11,840 nucleotides of DNA from Desulfobacteraceae bacterium (GCA_027325475.1 DAIEFO010000037.1:1-11840), one strand, 5' to 3'; positions 1 through 7,611 are shown, numbered from the stretch's first letter. Notes: generated from the sequence alone by a model not told the origin. Made by a program: numbers and translations.

Positions 1-351
1 ATGGCCATGCTGCTTGGCGTGAATGTCAACCGGGTGATTTCCATTACGTTTGTGATCGGTTCCGCACTGGCAGCAATAGGTGGCGTGCTGATTGCATCGC
101 ATATCGGCCAGATCAATTTCTTTATAGGGTTCATTGCCGGAATCAAGGCTTTTACGGCCGCCGTGCTGGGTGGCATCGGCAGCATTCCCGGTGCGGTTCT
201 CGGAAGTTTTGTCCTGGGATTGACAGAAAGTTTTGCCACCGGATATGTGTCCAGCGATTATGAAGATGTGTTTGCGTTTGCGCTTCTGGTGCTGATTCTG
301 ATATTCAGACCCGGCGGGCTTCTGGGAAAATCCACCACACAAAAGGTATAG
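1..351 (+). CDS. livH: Branched-chain amino acid ABC transporter permease LivH (3' part only)
   Basis: This is the C-terminal 116 residues of an inner-membrane permease that, with LivM, forms the channel of the high-affinity leucine/isoleucine/valine importer. The window opens inside the gene: the visible N-terminus corresponds to the cytoplasmic coupling-loop region (LLGVNVNRVISITF) in the middle of E. coli LivH, so the first ATG is not the true start. Two or three hydrophobic segments follow, with the family-typical stretch AVLGGIGSIPGAVLGS at about residues 54-69 and the terminal FRPGGLLG signature near residue 103. The stop is a TAG at 349-351. Next comes a 73-nt gap before livM, the largest spacing in this cluster. 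The family call is firm because the match to LivH runs along the whole fragment. Confidence 0.95.
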   Translation: MAMLLGVNVNRVISITFVIGSALAAIGGVLIASHIGQINFFIGFIAGIKAFTAAVLGGIGSIPGAVLGSFVLGLTESFATGYVSSDYEDVFAFALLVLILIFRPGGLLGKSTTQKV

Positions 352-424
352 CATTTGAAACCCGCTGTGTTTTCCTCTGGCAGTCGAGAGCGCCCTCAAC
401 GCATTAAGCGGCATATGAAAGCAT

Positions 425-1636
425 ATGATGACTTTTACTGAAATCAAAAAATCATTCCTGACGTCACTGTGGTTCATGTTTCTGACATTTCCGATCATGG
501 TGATTCGGGTCAATACCATCGAAAAGCAGGTGATCTGGCGATGGGAGAATATGTGGTATGTGGGTATCGGCAGTTTTTTGCTGTCTTTTGCCTGGCGTTA
601 TTTTCTCCGACGCAAGGAAAGAGGAGGCAATCAGGCCAATGAACACATCGCAAATATGTCGTCCTCAATACAGCGCATATTTTCCCGCCGTCGTTATAAA
701 ATTCCCGCCATGGTCGCCGCCGCCATGGCAGTTGTCGTTTTTCCCTTCGTCATGAATTCCTATCAAACCAACATCATGATTACGGCGCTCATGTATGTCA
801 TGCTCGGACTTGGCCTGAATATCGTCGTGGGGCTTGCAGGGCTTCTAGACCTGGGATATGTAGCTTTTTATGCGGTAGGCGCCTACACATATGGGTTACT
901 GAACCACCATTTTGGAATCGGTTTCTGGACGGTTCTGCCGTTGGGCGGCGCTTTGGGTGCACTGTTCGGCGTATTGTTAGGTTTTCCGGTACTGCGTCTT
1001 CGAGGAGATTATCTGGCTATCGTTACATTGGGATTTGGTGAAATTATCCGGCTGATTCTTGAAAACTGGAACGAATTTTCATATGGCCCCAGCGGTATCG
1101 CTCATATATCCAAGCCCTCCCTGTTCGGAATCAAACTGTCGTTTTCCGGTGAAATCAACTATATGTATTTTTTGATGATAGGCATGGTCTGTTTCACCAT
1201 TTTCGTCGTCAACCGCCTTCAGAACTCCCGAATTGGCCGGGCCTGGATCGCCTTAAGGGAAGATGAAATCGCATGCCAGGCCATGGGAATTGATAAAACC
1301 CGGACGAAATTGACGGCATTTGCACTGGGCGCTACATGGGCAGGCATGGCAGGAGTTATTTTCGCCGCCAAAACCACGTTTATCAATCCCGCCAGTTTTA
1401 CCTTTATGGAATCCGCCATGATATTATCCATCGTTGTTCTGGGGGGGATGGGGTCTATTCCGGGAGTTATCATCGCTGCGCTGTTTCTGATTTTACTTCC
1501 TGAATATCTCAGAGCGTTTTCCGATTACAGGATGCTGCTGTTCGGAGCCATTATGGTGATCATGATGGTCTTTCGTCCGCAGGGAATTATCGCTACTGTC
1601 CGCCGGAACTATAACTTTAAAAGGGCGGAAAACTGA
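425..1636 (+). CDS. livM: Branched-chain amino acid ABC transporter permease LivM
   Basis: Second membrane-spanning subunit of the LIV-I-type importer; it pairs with LivH, and the LivG/LivF ATPases dock on its cytoplasmic loops. The 403-residue length is close to E. coli LivM. An N-terminal extension (about residues 1-110) has two hydrophobic segments separated by a basic stretch (RRKER, RRR) and resembles the N-terminal domain peculiar to LivM. The BPD_transp_2-type core then shows GLAGLLDLGYVAFYAVGAY (136-154), LRGDYLAIVTLGFGEIIRL (192-210), the EAA-like coupling loop GRAWIALREDEIACQAMGID (271-290), LGGMGSIPG (339-347) and a final FRPQG. Two adjacent ATGs (425 and 428) are possible starts, and the ribosome binding site is weak (GAAAG), so translation may depend on livH. 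The stop codon directly abuts the livG ATG. Confidence 0.95.
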   Translation: MMTFTEIKKSFLTSLWFMFLTFPIMVIRVNTIEKQVIWRWENMWYVGIGSFLLSFAWRYFLRRKERGGNQANEHIANMSSSIQRIFSRRRYKIPAMVAAAMAVVVFPFVMNSYQTNIMITALMYVMLGLGLNIVVGLAGLLDLGYVAFYAVGAYTYGLLNHHFGIGFWTVLPLGGALGALFGVLLGFPVLRLRGDYLAIVTLGFGEIIRLILENWNEFSYGPSGIAHISKPSLFGIKLSFSGEINYMYFLMIGMVCFTIFVVNRLQNSRIGRAWIALREDEIACQAMGIDKTRTKLTAFALGATWAGMAGVIFAAKTTFINPASFTFMESAMILSIVVLGGMGSIPGVIIAALFLILLPEYLRAFSDYRMLLFGAIMVIMMVFRPQGIIATVRRNYNFKRAEN

Positions 1637-2449
1637 ATGGCGGATCCCATACTGAATGTACAAAATCTGACTATGGATTTCGGCGGCCTCAGGGCGCTGG
1701 ATCATGTGAACATCGATATTCAGCAAAACGAAATCATTGCATTAATCGGTCCTAACGGCGCCGGAAAGACCACTTTTTTTAATTGCATCACCGGTATTTA
1801 TACACCTACGGACGGCGATATCCTTGTCACCGCACCGCCACGTTCCGGTGCTGCCTCTAAAACCGAGCGTATCAACGGCCTCAAACCCAATCAGGTGACA
1901 GAAAAAGGAATGGCCCGTACTTTTCAGAACATCCGTCTGTTTCCTAATATGACGGTATTAGAAAATGTCATGATCGGCAGGCATTGCCGCACCCATTCGG
2001 GTATTCTCGGCGCCGTGTTTCGCAACCGGGGCATGGTGAAAGAAGAGCAGGCCGTCGTGGATACCAGCTATCAAATTCTTGAAAAAATAGGGCTTTCCAG
2101 ATTTGTCAATGATCTGGCCAAAAATCTGCCATACGGCGCCCAGCGACGGCTTGAAATCGCCAGAGCCTTGGCGACAGAGCCGTTTTTACTGCTTCTGGAT
2201 GAGCCCGCCGCTGGAATGAATCCCCACGAAACACGTGAACTGGATGAACTGATTACCCGGATACGCAACGAAGAAAAGGTTTCGATTCTGTTGATCGAGC
2301 ACGACATGAAGCTGGTAATGAGCCTGTCGGATCGTATCTTTGTCATGGATTACGGGAAGAAGATCGCTCACGGTACTCCGGAAGAGATACGGAACAATCC
2401 GATGGTGATCAAAGCATATCTGGGGGAAGAATGCGATGTTGAAGGTTAA
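1637..2449 (+). CDS. livG: Branched-chain amino acid ABC transporter ATP-binding protein LivG
   Basis: Cytoplasmic ATPase subunit of the branched-chain amino acid importer; it dimerises with LivF and couples ATP hydrolysis to transport. Visible motifs are Walker A GPNGAGKT (residues 38-45), Q-loop Gln97 in RTFQN, the LivG-type divergent signature LPYGAQRR (164-171), Walker B LLLLDEP (184-190, catalytic Glu189) and switch His222 in IEHDMK. The protein has 270 residues against about 255 in E. coli. Part of the excess is an insertion of about 10 residues between the first ATPase half and the Q-loop (around residues 64-85, rich in Pro, Ser, Gly and Lys). The start codon follows the livM stop with no gap and has an AAGGGCGG ribosome binding site about 8 nt upstream. 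The 3' end overlaps livF by 14 nt. Confidence 0.96.
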   Translation: MADPILNVQNLTMDFGGLRALDHVNIDIQQNEIIALIGPNGAGKTTFFNCITGIYTPTDGDILVTAPPRSGAASKTERINGLKPNQVTEKGMARTFQNIRLFPNMTVLENVMIGRHCRTHSGILGAVFRNRGMVKEEQAVVDTSYQILEKIGLSRFVNDLAKNLPYGAQRRLEIARALATEPFLLLLDEPAAGMNPHETRELDELITRIRNEEKVSILLIEHDMKLVMSLSDRIFVMDYGKKIAHGTPEEIRNNPMVIKAYLGEECDVEG

Positions 2450-3143
2450 TGGCCTCTCAACCTATTACGGAAATATCCAGGAGCTGAAAAATATCAGCAT
2501 GGAAGTCGCCGAAGGCGAAATCATTACCCTGATCGGCGCCAATGGGGCAGGAAAGACCACAACACTCATGTCGATATCCGGCATTGTTCCCCCACGGCAA
2601 GGTGAAATTTTTTTTCTGAATAAACCCATTCATACCATGAGCCCCGATAAAATTGTATCACAGGGAATCAGCCAGGTCCCGGAAGGCCGGCGTATTTTTC
2701 CCTATCTCACTGTCGCGGAAAATCTGGATATGGGCGCATATCTGCGTTCCGACACAGAGAACATCAAAAAAGACATGGCTTACATATGGGATTTATTTCC
2801 GATTCTTTCCCAAAGACGGCATCAGGCAGGCGGCACGTTGAGCGGCGGCGAGCAGCAGATGCTGGCCATATCCAGGGCGCTTATGGCTAGGCCCAGGTTA
2901 TTGCTGCTTGATGAACCCTCGTTGGGGCTTGCTCCGTTAATTGTCAAACAGATATTTGAGATCATTAAAAAAATAAATGCCGAAAATAATACCACCATTT
3001 TTCTGGTTGAGCAAAATGCCAATATGGCACTGAAAATCGCCCACAGGGGCTATGTCATGGAAAACGGCGTTATCACCATGTCAGATTCTTCCCGCAATCT
3101 GCTGTGCAATGAGGCGGTGAAAAAAGCGTATCTGGGGCTCTGA
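2436..3143 (+). CDS. livF: Branched-chain amino acid ABC transporter ATP-binding protein LivF
   Basis: Second ATPase subunit of the LIV importer, cytoplasmic and heterodimeric with LivG. At 235 residues it is almost the same length as E. coli LivF. Motifs: Walker A GANGAGKT (34-41), the Q-loop region ISQVPEGRRIFP (78-89), a canonical signature LSGGEQQ (135-141), Walker B LLLLDEP (155-161, Glu160) and VEQNANMAL, in which Gln193 takes the usual switch-His place as is normal for LivF. The ATG lies inside the end of livG and is preceded by a GGGGGAAGA ribosome binding site at 2422-2430, which fixes the start and suggests translational coupling. The stop overlaps the next ATG in TGATG, so livF and ligA are also likely coupled. 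Confidence 0.96.
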   Translation: MLKVNGLSTYYGNIQELKNISMEVAEGEIITLIGANGAGKTTTLMSISGIVPPRQGEIFFLNKPIHTMSPDKIVSQGISQVPEGRRIFPYLTVAENLDMGAYLRSDTENIKKDMAYIWDLFPILSQRRHQAGGTLSGGEQQMLAISRALMARPRLLLLDEPSLGLAPLIVKQIFEIIKKINAENNTTIFLVEQNANMALKIAHRGYVMENGVITMSDSSRNLLCNEAVKKAYLGL

Positions 3144-5230
3144 TGGAAAATTCACCTGTGGACAACACCCCTGAAATAGATGCGGCGTATCAGCGGACGC
3201 AGTGGCTTCGTCGAGAACTTCACCGCCACAATCACCTGTATCATGTTCTAGACAATCCCGAAATTTCAGATGCTGAATATGACCGGATGATGCAGGAACT
3301 CCTGTCCCTTGAAAATACATATCCGCAATTTCAGAGCGTGGACTCTCCCACAGCCCGGGTGGGGGCACCCGTGCTGAATGCCTTTGAATCCACGCAGCAT
3401 TCCCTTCCGATGCTCAGTCTCGACAATGCGTTTTCTGAGCAGGATGTTATCGAATTTGACTCGCGAGTCAAAAAATACCTTCAGGTACAGGAAGATATCA
3501 CATATACGGCAGAACCCAAACTGGATGGTCTCGCTGTTGAACTGGTATATGAAAATGGTAAACTGACGATGGCCTCCACTCGTGGCGATGGTCTGACCGG
3601 GGAGGTGATCACCGCCAACATCCGGACAATCCGATCGATTCCCCTCCTGCTTCATGCAGACCCAGCGCCGGAACGGTTGGAGGTTCGCGGTGAGGTCTTT
3701 ATCGAAAAAAAAGGCTTTCAGAAACTCAACCACATACGGATGATGGAAAATCAGCCGCTTTTTGCAAATCCTCGCAATGCCGCTGCCGGTTCCCTGCGCC
3801 AGCTCGATGCGTCAGTCACAGCCTCTCGTCCATTGGTCATAAATATTTATGGTGTCGGATACCTGTCTGAATTTATTTCTCATTCACATTGGGATATGCT
3901 TTGCCGGCTGAAATCCATGGGATTTAAAATCAATCCCCTGATTCGGCCCCGCCTCAAGCTCCATCAGGTGCTGGATTTTTACAAAGAACTGGGGGAGAAC
4001 CGGTCCCAGCTCCCCTACGAAATCGATGGAATGGTCATCAAGGTGGACGATTTGCGGCTCCAAGAATCGCTGGGAATCAAATCTCGAAGTCCTCGCTGGG
4101 CGATTGCCTGGAAGTTTCCGGCCATTCAAGCCACGACTCGCATCATGTCCATCGATGTTCAGGTGGGGCGTACCGGCGTTCTGACGCCTGTCGCCATCCT
4201 GGAGCCGGTCTCTGTCGGAGGCGTAATGGTCAGCAGGGCTACGCTTCACAATGAAGAGGAGATTGAGCGCAAAGATATCCGCATCGGTGATACGGTTTTT
4301 GTGGAAAGGGCGGGAGATGTCATCCCGAAGATTGTCAAGGTTGTAACTGAAAAACGCGCTGGAAATGAGATACCATTTCAAATGCCCACAACATGCCCTG
4401 CCTGTGGTTCGCGGGTCAACCGCCTAAAGCTGGAAGCCTCCGATGCCTCCGAAGTTGCGGTCAGATGCGTCAATACCCGATGTCCTGCACAGCTCAAGGA
4501 AAATATCCGGCATTTTGCATCCAAAAACGCATTTGATATCGACGGGCTCGGAAGCAGGCTGGCGGATCAACTGGTCGAATCAGGGCTTTTAAAATCATAT
4601 GCGGATATTTTTCAGCTTTCCGTAGAACAACTGGAACAACTGGATCGGATGGGCAGGAAATCTGCAATGAATCTGGCAGCCGCCATTTCAAAGAGTCGCC
4701 AAATATCATTGAACCGCTTCCTGTATGGGCTTGGAATTCGTCATGTGGGTGAAAACACTGCGGATATTCTCGCCAGAAAATGGGGAAACCTGGATACACT
4801 CATGAATCAGCCCTTGGAGGCGTTTGCAGGCACACCGGGAATCGGTCCTGTCATTGCAGAAAGCATTTACAGTTTTTTCCAGAATTCGGAAAATCAAGAT
4901 GTTGTCCAGCGGATGCTTGAAAACGGCGTACAGATTCTATCCATGCCTCCTTCTGAAACCGAAACCGGAAATATATTCAACGGAAAATCTCTGGTACTTA
5001 CCGGAACCTTGCCCCATTTTACCCGTACTCAGGCCAAAGCGTTGATCGAATCCGCCGGCGGAAAGGTTTCCGGATCGATCAGCCGAAATACGGCATATCT
5101 GGTTGCTGGGGATGATCCAGGTTCAAAACTGGAAGCGGCCCGTAAACTTGGAATTGATATCATTGATGAATCCAGACTGCTGGCGTTGATTGGAGCTTCT
5201 GCTCCTGACGACAGCAACGCTCTGCAATAA
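3143..5230 (+). CDS. ligA: NAD+-dependent DNA ligase LigA
   Basis: Essential bacterial ligase that seals nicks during replication and repair using NAD+ as AMP donor. All domains are visible in 695 residues: an N-terminal NAD+-binding Ia domain (about 15-75, with the YHVLDNPEISDAEYD motif), the adenylation domain with nucleotidyl-lysine Lys126 in KLDG (126-129), an RGE motif (183-185) and DGMVIKV (295-301), an OB fold (about 330-410), a four-cysteine zinc finger (Cys418, Cys421, Cys442, Cys447), helix-hairpin-helix repeats (about 460-590) and a C-terminal BRCT domain (about 609-690). Nothing essential is missing. The ATG shares one base with the livF stop (TGATG), so there is no separate promoter space. 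Its place behind an amino acid transporter is a genomic arrangement rather than a functional pathway; I recall the same order in other Desulfobacterota but could not check this. Confidence 0.98.
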   Translation: MENSPVDNTPEIDAAYQRTQWLRRELHRHNHLYHVLDNPEISDAEYDRMMQELLSLENTYPQFQSVDSPTARVGAPVLNAFESTQHSLPMLSLDNAFSEQDVIEFDSRVKKYLQVQEDITYTAEPKLDGLAVELVYENGKLTMASTRGDGLTGEVITANIRTIRSIPLLLHADPAPERLEVRGEVFIEKKGFQKLNHIRMMENQPLFANPRNAAAGSLRQLDASVTASRPLVINIYGVGYLSEFISHSHWDMLCRLKSMGFKINPLIRPRLKLHQVLDFYKELGENRSQLPYEIDGMVIKVDDLRLQESLGIKSRSPRWAIAWKFPAIQATTRIMSIDVQVGRTGVLTPVAILEPVSVGGVMVSRATLHNEEEIERKDIRIGDTVFVERAGDVIPKIVKVVTEKRAGNEIPFQMPTTCPACGSRVNRLKLEASDASEVAVRCVNTRCPAQLKENIRHFASKNAFDIDGLGSRLADQLVESGLLKSYADIFQLSVEQLEQLDRMGRKSAMNLAAAISKSRQISLNRFLYGLGIRHVGENTADILARKWGNLDTLMNQPLEAFAGTPGIGPVIAESIYSFFQNSENQDVVQRMLENGVQILSMPPSETETGNIFNGKSLVLTGTLPHFTRTQAKALIESAGGKVSGSISRNTAYLVAGDDPGSKLEAARKLGIDIIDESRLLALIGASAPDDSNALQ

Positions 5231-5239
5231 GGATTTTTT

Positions 5240-5524
5240 ATGATGACACAACAGGTCAGAGCCAGAGTCGTTATCCGAGGAAAGGTTCAGGGAGTGTTTT
5301 TCAGGGCGGAAACACAGCATGAAGCGCTGCGCTGCGGGGTTTATGGATGGGTTAAAAATCGCAGGGACGGAACGGTTGAAGCCGTATTCGAAGGCGATGA
5401 AACTGCCGTCAACACCATCCTCACATGGTGCTGGAAAGGCTCGCCACATTCAAGCGTGGAACAGGTGGATATCCAGTGGGAACCCCCGGCTGGAGAATTC
5501 AGACGCTTTGATATTCGATATTGA
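5240..5524 (+). CDS. acyP: Acylphosphatase
   Basis: Small cytosolic enzyme (94 residues) that hydrolyses the carboxyl-phosphate bond of acyl phosphates such as acetyl phosphate or carbamoyl phosphate. The family signature GKVQGVFFR (14-22) carries catalytic Arg22, and GWVKNRRDGTVEA (36-48) carries catalytic Asn40. Length and the terminal RFDIRY strand fit a standard alpha/beta-sandwich acylphosphatase. The ribosome binding site AAGGA (5229-5233) overlaps the ligA stop and sits 6 nt before the first of two in-frame ATGs (5240 and 5243), supporting cotranscription with ligA. It is the last gene of the plus-strand block and converges on the HU gene. The family assignment is firm; the physiological substrate is unknown. 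Confidence 0.95.
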   Translation: MMTQQVRARVVIRGKVQGVFFRAETQHEALRCGVYGWVKNRRDGTVEAVFEGDETAVNTILTWCWKGSPHSSVEQVDIQWEPPAGEFRRFDIRY

Positions 5525-5539
5525 GTTGGCAAACGTTTT

Positions 5540-5602
5540 CATTTGCTGCGGGCGCGCGCTGAGGGGGTGCAAGAAATGTTTACGGAAGACCCGCAGCAAA
5601 TG
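5540..5602. repeat. Perfect 13-bp inverted repeat between convergent acyP and HU genes
   Basis: CATTTGCTGCGGG at 5540-5552 is matched exactly by its reverse complement CCCGCAGCAAATG at 5590-5602, with a 37-nt GC-rich spacer. The right arm starts only 8 nt beyond the HU stop codon and the left arm 15 nt beyond the acyP stop, so transcripts of both genes would carry the structure at their 3' ends. Neither orientation has a following T-run, so it is not a standard intrinsic terminator. It could protect mRNA ends, act with Rho, or be a protein-binding site. Confidence 0.6.
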
Positions 5603-5610
5603 TTACAGTG

Positions 5611-5883
5611 TCATACGCCTTCTTTAAGCTTTTTTCCGGGGCGGAATTTAATAATACTGCTGGCCTTGATCTTGATAGCCTCTCCGGTACGGGGGTTTCT
5701 GCCTTTTCTGGCTTTACGTTTGGTTTTCAAAAATGTTCCGAATCCTACCAGCGTCACTTTTCCATCTTTTTTCTTGAGTGCTTTGCCAATACCATCCATG
5801 AAGGAATTCAATGCGGCTGTTGCCGCTACTTTGGTAATACCGGCATCCTGAACCATTTTATCCACCAATTCTGTCTTTGTCAT
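5611..5883 (-). CDS. hup: DNA-binding protein HU (histone-like)
   Basis: Nucleoid-associated protein that binds and bends DNA as a dimer. Counted from the ATG at 5883 it has 90 residues, the standard HU length. The dimerisation core ends in GFGTF (47-51), and the beta-arm contains GRNPRTGE (61-68) with the intercalating Pro64, followed by FRPGKKLKE. An in-frame GTG lies one codon upstream (5884-5886), but the ribosome binding site AAAGGGG (plus-strand 5890-5896) is 6 nt from the ATG and only 3 nt from the GTG, so the ATG is preferred. The protein is lysine-rich and lacks any extension. HU and IHF subunits are paralogous; the sequence looks like HU, though which hup paralogue cannot be stated. 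A likely promoter lies at 5945-5973. Confidence 0.95.
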   Translation of the reverse strand: MTKTELVDKMVQDAGITKVAATAALNSFMDGIGKALKKKDGKVTLVGFGTFLKTKRKARKGRNPRTGEAIKIKASSIIKFRPGKKLKEGV

Positions 5884-5944
5884 CACATGCCCCTTTGTTC
5901 ATAATGTTATGTGTACCTAAACTCCTAACCCCGACATTTCTGAA

Positions 5945-5973
5945 AAAATACAGAACACTGCATGAGATGTCAA
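5945..5973 (-). promoter_or_regulatory. Predicted sigma70-type promoter of the HU gene
   Basis: On the minus strand TTGACA (plus-strand 5968-5973) is a perfect -35 box, separated by 17 bp from TATTTT (5945-5950) as the -10 box. The predicted transcript would start near 5938 and have a leader of about 55 nt before the HU ATG. No other promoter-like pair between the upstream lipoprotein gene and HU was as good, so HU probably has its own transcript. Confidence 0.55.
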
Positions 5974-6027
5974 CAGTAAATCAACATTTATCAAGAGGTT
6001 GTGCTGTCCCCCTGTCTTCAGATCCGT

Positions 6028-6116
6028 CGATTTCGCAAAAAGTCCGCATGCGCTCCTTGCCTGCGAACATTTTACGAAGCCGTCGAAAAATCGACTTTTT
6101 ATGAAGCCGTCGGTTT
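6028..6116. repeat. Intergenic region with direct and inverted repeats
   Basis: GAAGCCGTCG occurs twice in direct orientation (6076-6085 and 6103-6112). Between the copies is a small hairpin, GTCGA-AAAA-TCGAC (6082-6095), followed by five T. An upstream segment, TTCGCAAAAAGTC (6032-6044), is an imperfect inverted copy of GACTTTTTATGAA (6093-6105), with CGCATGCG, a palindrome, nearby (6045-6052). The arrangement resembles a dispersed, degenerate intergenic repeat of the kind scattered through large desulfobacterial genomes, but only one copy lies in this window. The short hairpin plus T5 could also act as a weak plus-strand terminator, although no plus-strand gene is close upstream. Confidence 0.5.
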
Positions 6117-6149
6117 TTCAGTCTCAAATTTTTTTATTCGACAAAACTG

Positions 6150-7106
6150 TCATTTGGTTTTGACAACATCGCCTATCTGGAATTTTTCTCCGGAAACAGC
6201 GACGGCTTTCGATTGATCTGCAGTCACATCTGTAATTCTGATGCTGCCGATATTCTTCCCCGGAAGCTGAAAAGTCTGCCGTTCTGCGCCCTGAATGGTT
6301 TGCCCCTGCCCAAAAACTTGAAGCACCCTGCCGGTTTTGAGCCCGGAATTGCTTCCAGCCGAAATGGTGATGGAATCTTCAGAAATGCCGGTGATATATC
6401 CCTTCCAGGGTTGCCTGATCACCGTATTACATACTGCGTCCGCCAGATTCTGAAGAATTTCCGACACCGCTTTTTCGATTTCAGGAACAGAGCTGATATC
6501 TCCCTTGCGAATTGCTTCCGCCTGCTCATCGCTCAAACGGAATTCACGGGTATAAGTCTCATCCAGAGATTTTGCGCCGGTTTCAACATCATAAATTTCT
6601 GTAGATGCGCTGACCCAGGCTATTTCACGTTTTTTCCGAAACCAAAAATATCCCCTGTCCTGAAGGTTGATGGCAATGGGATAAAAGCGGCTGCAGACAA
6701 TAGCGGACAATCCCAATTCTTTTCCGATTTTAATCAATGCCGGCGTGTCGGTGATGCCGGTTATTTTTTTGGGCAGATGCTGCAGCATATCGGGAAATCC
6801 AGGATCGCCGCGCTGTACCATATGAAGTTCGGGACAGGCTGCCGCCAAAACCTCCGGATAGCGTTTGTCTATCGAGGCCCCCATATCCTGCTTTGCCGTT
6901 ATCACCTGGTTATCCAGCGGAATCACACCAATCCATTTTATCAGATCGGTATCCGGCGCTTTGAAATCGCGGATCATTTTGTCTGTGGATTGGGTCAAAC
7001 TCCTGTAGGTGCTGCATCCGTACAAACACCCGATTAAACTCCACAAACCGATCGCAAACACGGCAAGTCGCCGCATTCGGTAAAGTGATTGTTGAATCGT
7101 TATCAT
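6150..7106 (-). CDS. Predicted lipoprotein with FlgT-C-like C-terminal domain
   Basis: Uncharacterised 318-residue envelope protein. The N-terminus is a lipoprotein signal: basic residues (RMRR, 10-13), a hydrophobic core and the lipobox LIGC with Cys27, with a second possible cysteine in YGC at 31. The middle (about 55-230) has an alternating strand/helix pattern; ALIKIGKELGLSAIVCSRF (123-141) resembles the segment by which CsgG/LpoB-like and TolB-N-like lipoproteins are recognised. The last 80 residues (about 236-318), with ISAGSNSGLKTGRVLQVF, IGSIRITDV and FQIGDVVK, look like the FlgT C-terminal beta domain of envelope proteins. No catalytic motif was seen. Its ATG overlaps the queF stop (ATGA), which fixes the start and implies coupled translation. 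Function is unknown; an outer-membrane assembly or surface accessory role is only an inference. Confidence 0.8.
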   Translation of the reverse strand: MITIQQSLYRMRRLAVFAIGLWSLIGCLYGCSTYRSLTQSTDKMIRDFKAPDTDLIKWIGVIPLDNQVITAKQDMGASIDKRYPEVLAAACPELHMVQRGDPGFPDMLQHLPKKITGITDTPALIKIGKELGLSAIVCSRFYPIAINLQDRGYFWFRKKREIAWVSASTEIYDVETGAKSLDETYTREFRLSDEQAEAIRKGDISSVPEIEKAVSEILQNLADAVCNTVIRQPWKGYITGISEDSITISAGSNSGLKTGRVLQVFGQGQTIQGAERQTFQLPGKNIGSIRITDVTADQSKAVAVSGEKFQIGDVVKTK

Positions 7107-7510
7107 ATGTCTCTCTCATAAACGGCTGTCACACGCGTTGTGATGCCGCCTCTGGCTGTAAAATCTCCGGCAACGGACATCTGTTTGGGTTTTAATACCT
7201 GCACCAGATCATCGAGTATCCGGTTGACGATATGTTCATAGAAAATACCGACATTCCGATACTGGAGCAGATAATACTTCAATGACTTCAGTTCGATAAT
7301 TTTAATGTCCGGATGATAGGTGATGGTAATACAACCGATATCCGGCAGACCAGTCATAGGGCATAGCGACGTATATTCCGGCTGGGCTATGGTGATCTCG
7401 ATATCACGACGATTGCAATACTGGTAATCGATTGGCTCCAGGACATCCGTCGTGATGGTATCTGGAGACGCCGGCGTATATGCAGGCTTCATGTTTGAAA
7501 ATTTGGACAT
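7103..7510 (-). CDS. queF: NADPH-dependent 7-cyano-7-deazaguanine reductase QueF (type I)
   Basis: Reduces the nitrile preQ0 to the amine preQ1 in the queuosine tRNA-modification pathway. The 135-residue length marks the single-domain (Bacillus-like) class rather than the long E. coli class. The QueF motif ELKSLKYY (73-80) is present, the nucleophilic cysteine is Cys50 in SLCPMTGLPD with proton donor Asp57, and the substrate-contacting Glu92-His93 pair occurs in YEHIVNRILDDL. The start ATG is supported by AAGGAG 9 nt upstream. No other queuosine gene (queC, queD, queE, tgt) is in the window. The stop codon overlaps the start of the lipoprotein gene by 4 nt (ATGA). No preQ1 riboswitch was recognised in the leader. 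Confidence 0.96.
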   Translation of the reverse strand: MSKFSNMKPAYTPASPDTITTDVLEPIDYQYCNRRDIEITIAQPEYTSLCPMTGLPDIGCITITYHPDIKIIELKSLKYYLLQYRNVGIFYEHIVNRILDDLVQVLKPKQMSVAGDFTARGGITTRVTAVYERDI

Positions 7511-7611
7511 AGAGATAGTCTCCTTGAATTTCTTTTGGAAGGGTTCTGGACATCACATACCGACGTTAATGTAAAGCCATCAGATTTTTTAAACAACCAC
7601 AATCTCATGAT

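Noticed and set aside
5540..5602. Reading the inverted repeat as an intrinsic terminator or an integron attC site
   Set aside because: No T-run follows the stem on either strand, and the core motifs expected at attC ends are absent; no integrase or cassette lies nearby.
6213..7037. A 274-codon plus-strand open frame opposite the lipoprotein gene
   Set aside because: It has no recognisable family and no clear ribosome binding site. It is explained as the antisense shadow of a gene with a lipobox, a coupled start and a recognisable C-terminal domain.
7511..7610. A preQ1 riboswitch ahead of queF
   Set aside because: The leader read on the minus strand lacks the conserved preQ1-I loop and A-rich tail, and no preQ1-II-like pseudoknot could be drawn by eye. 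A covariance-model scan would settle it.
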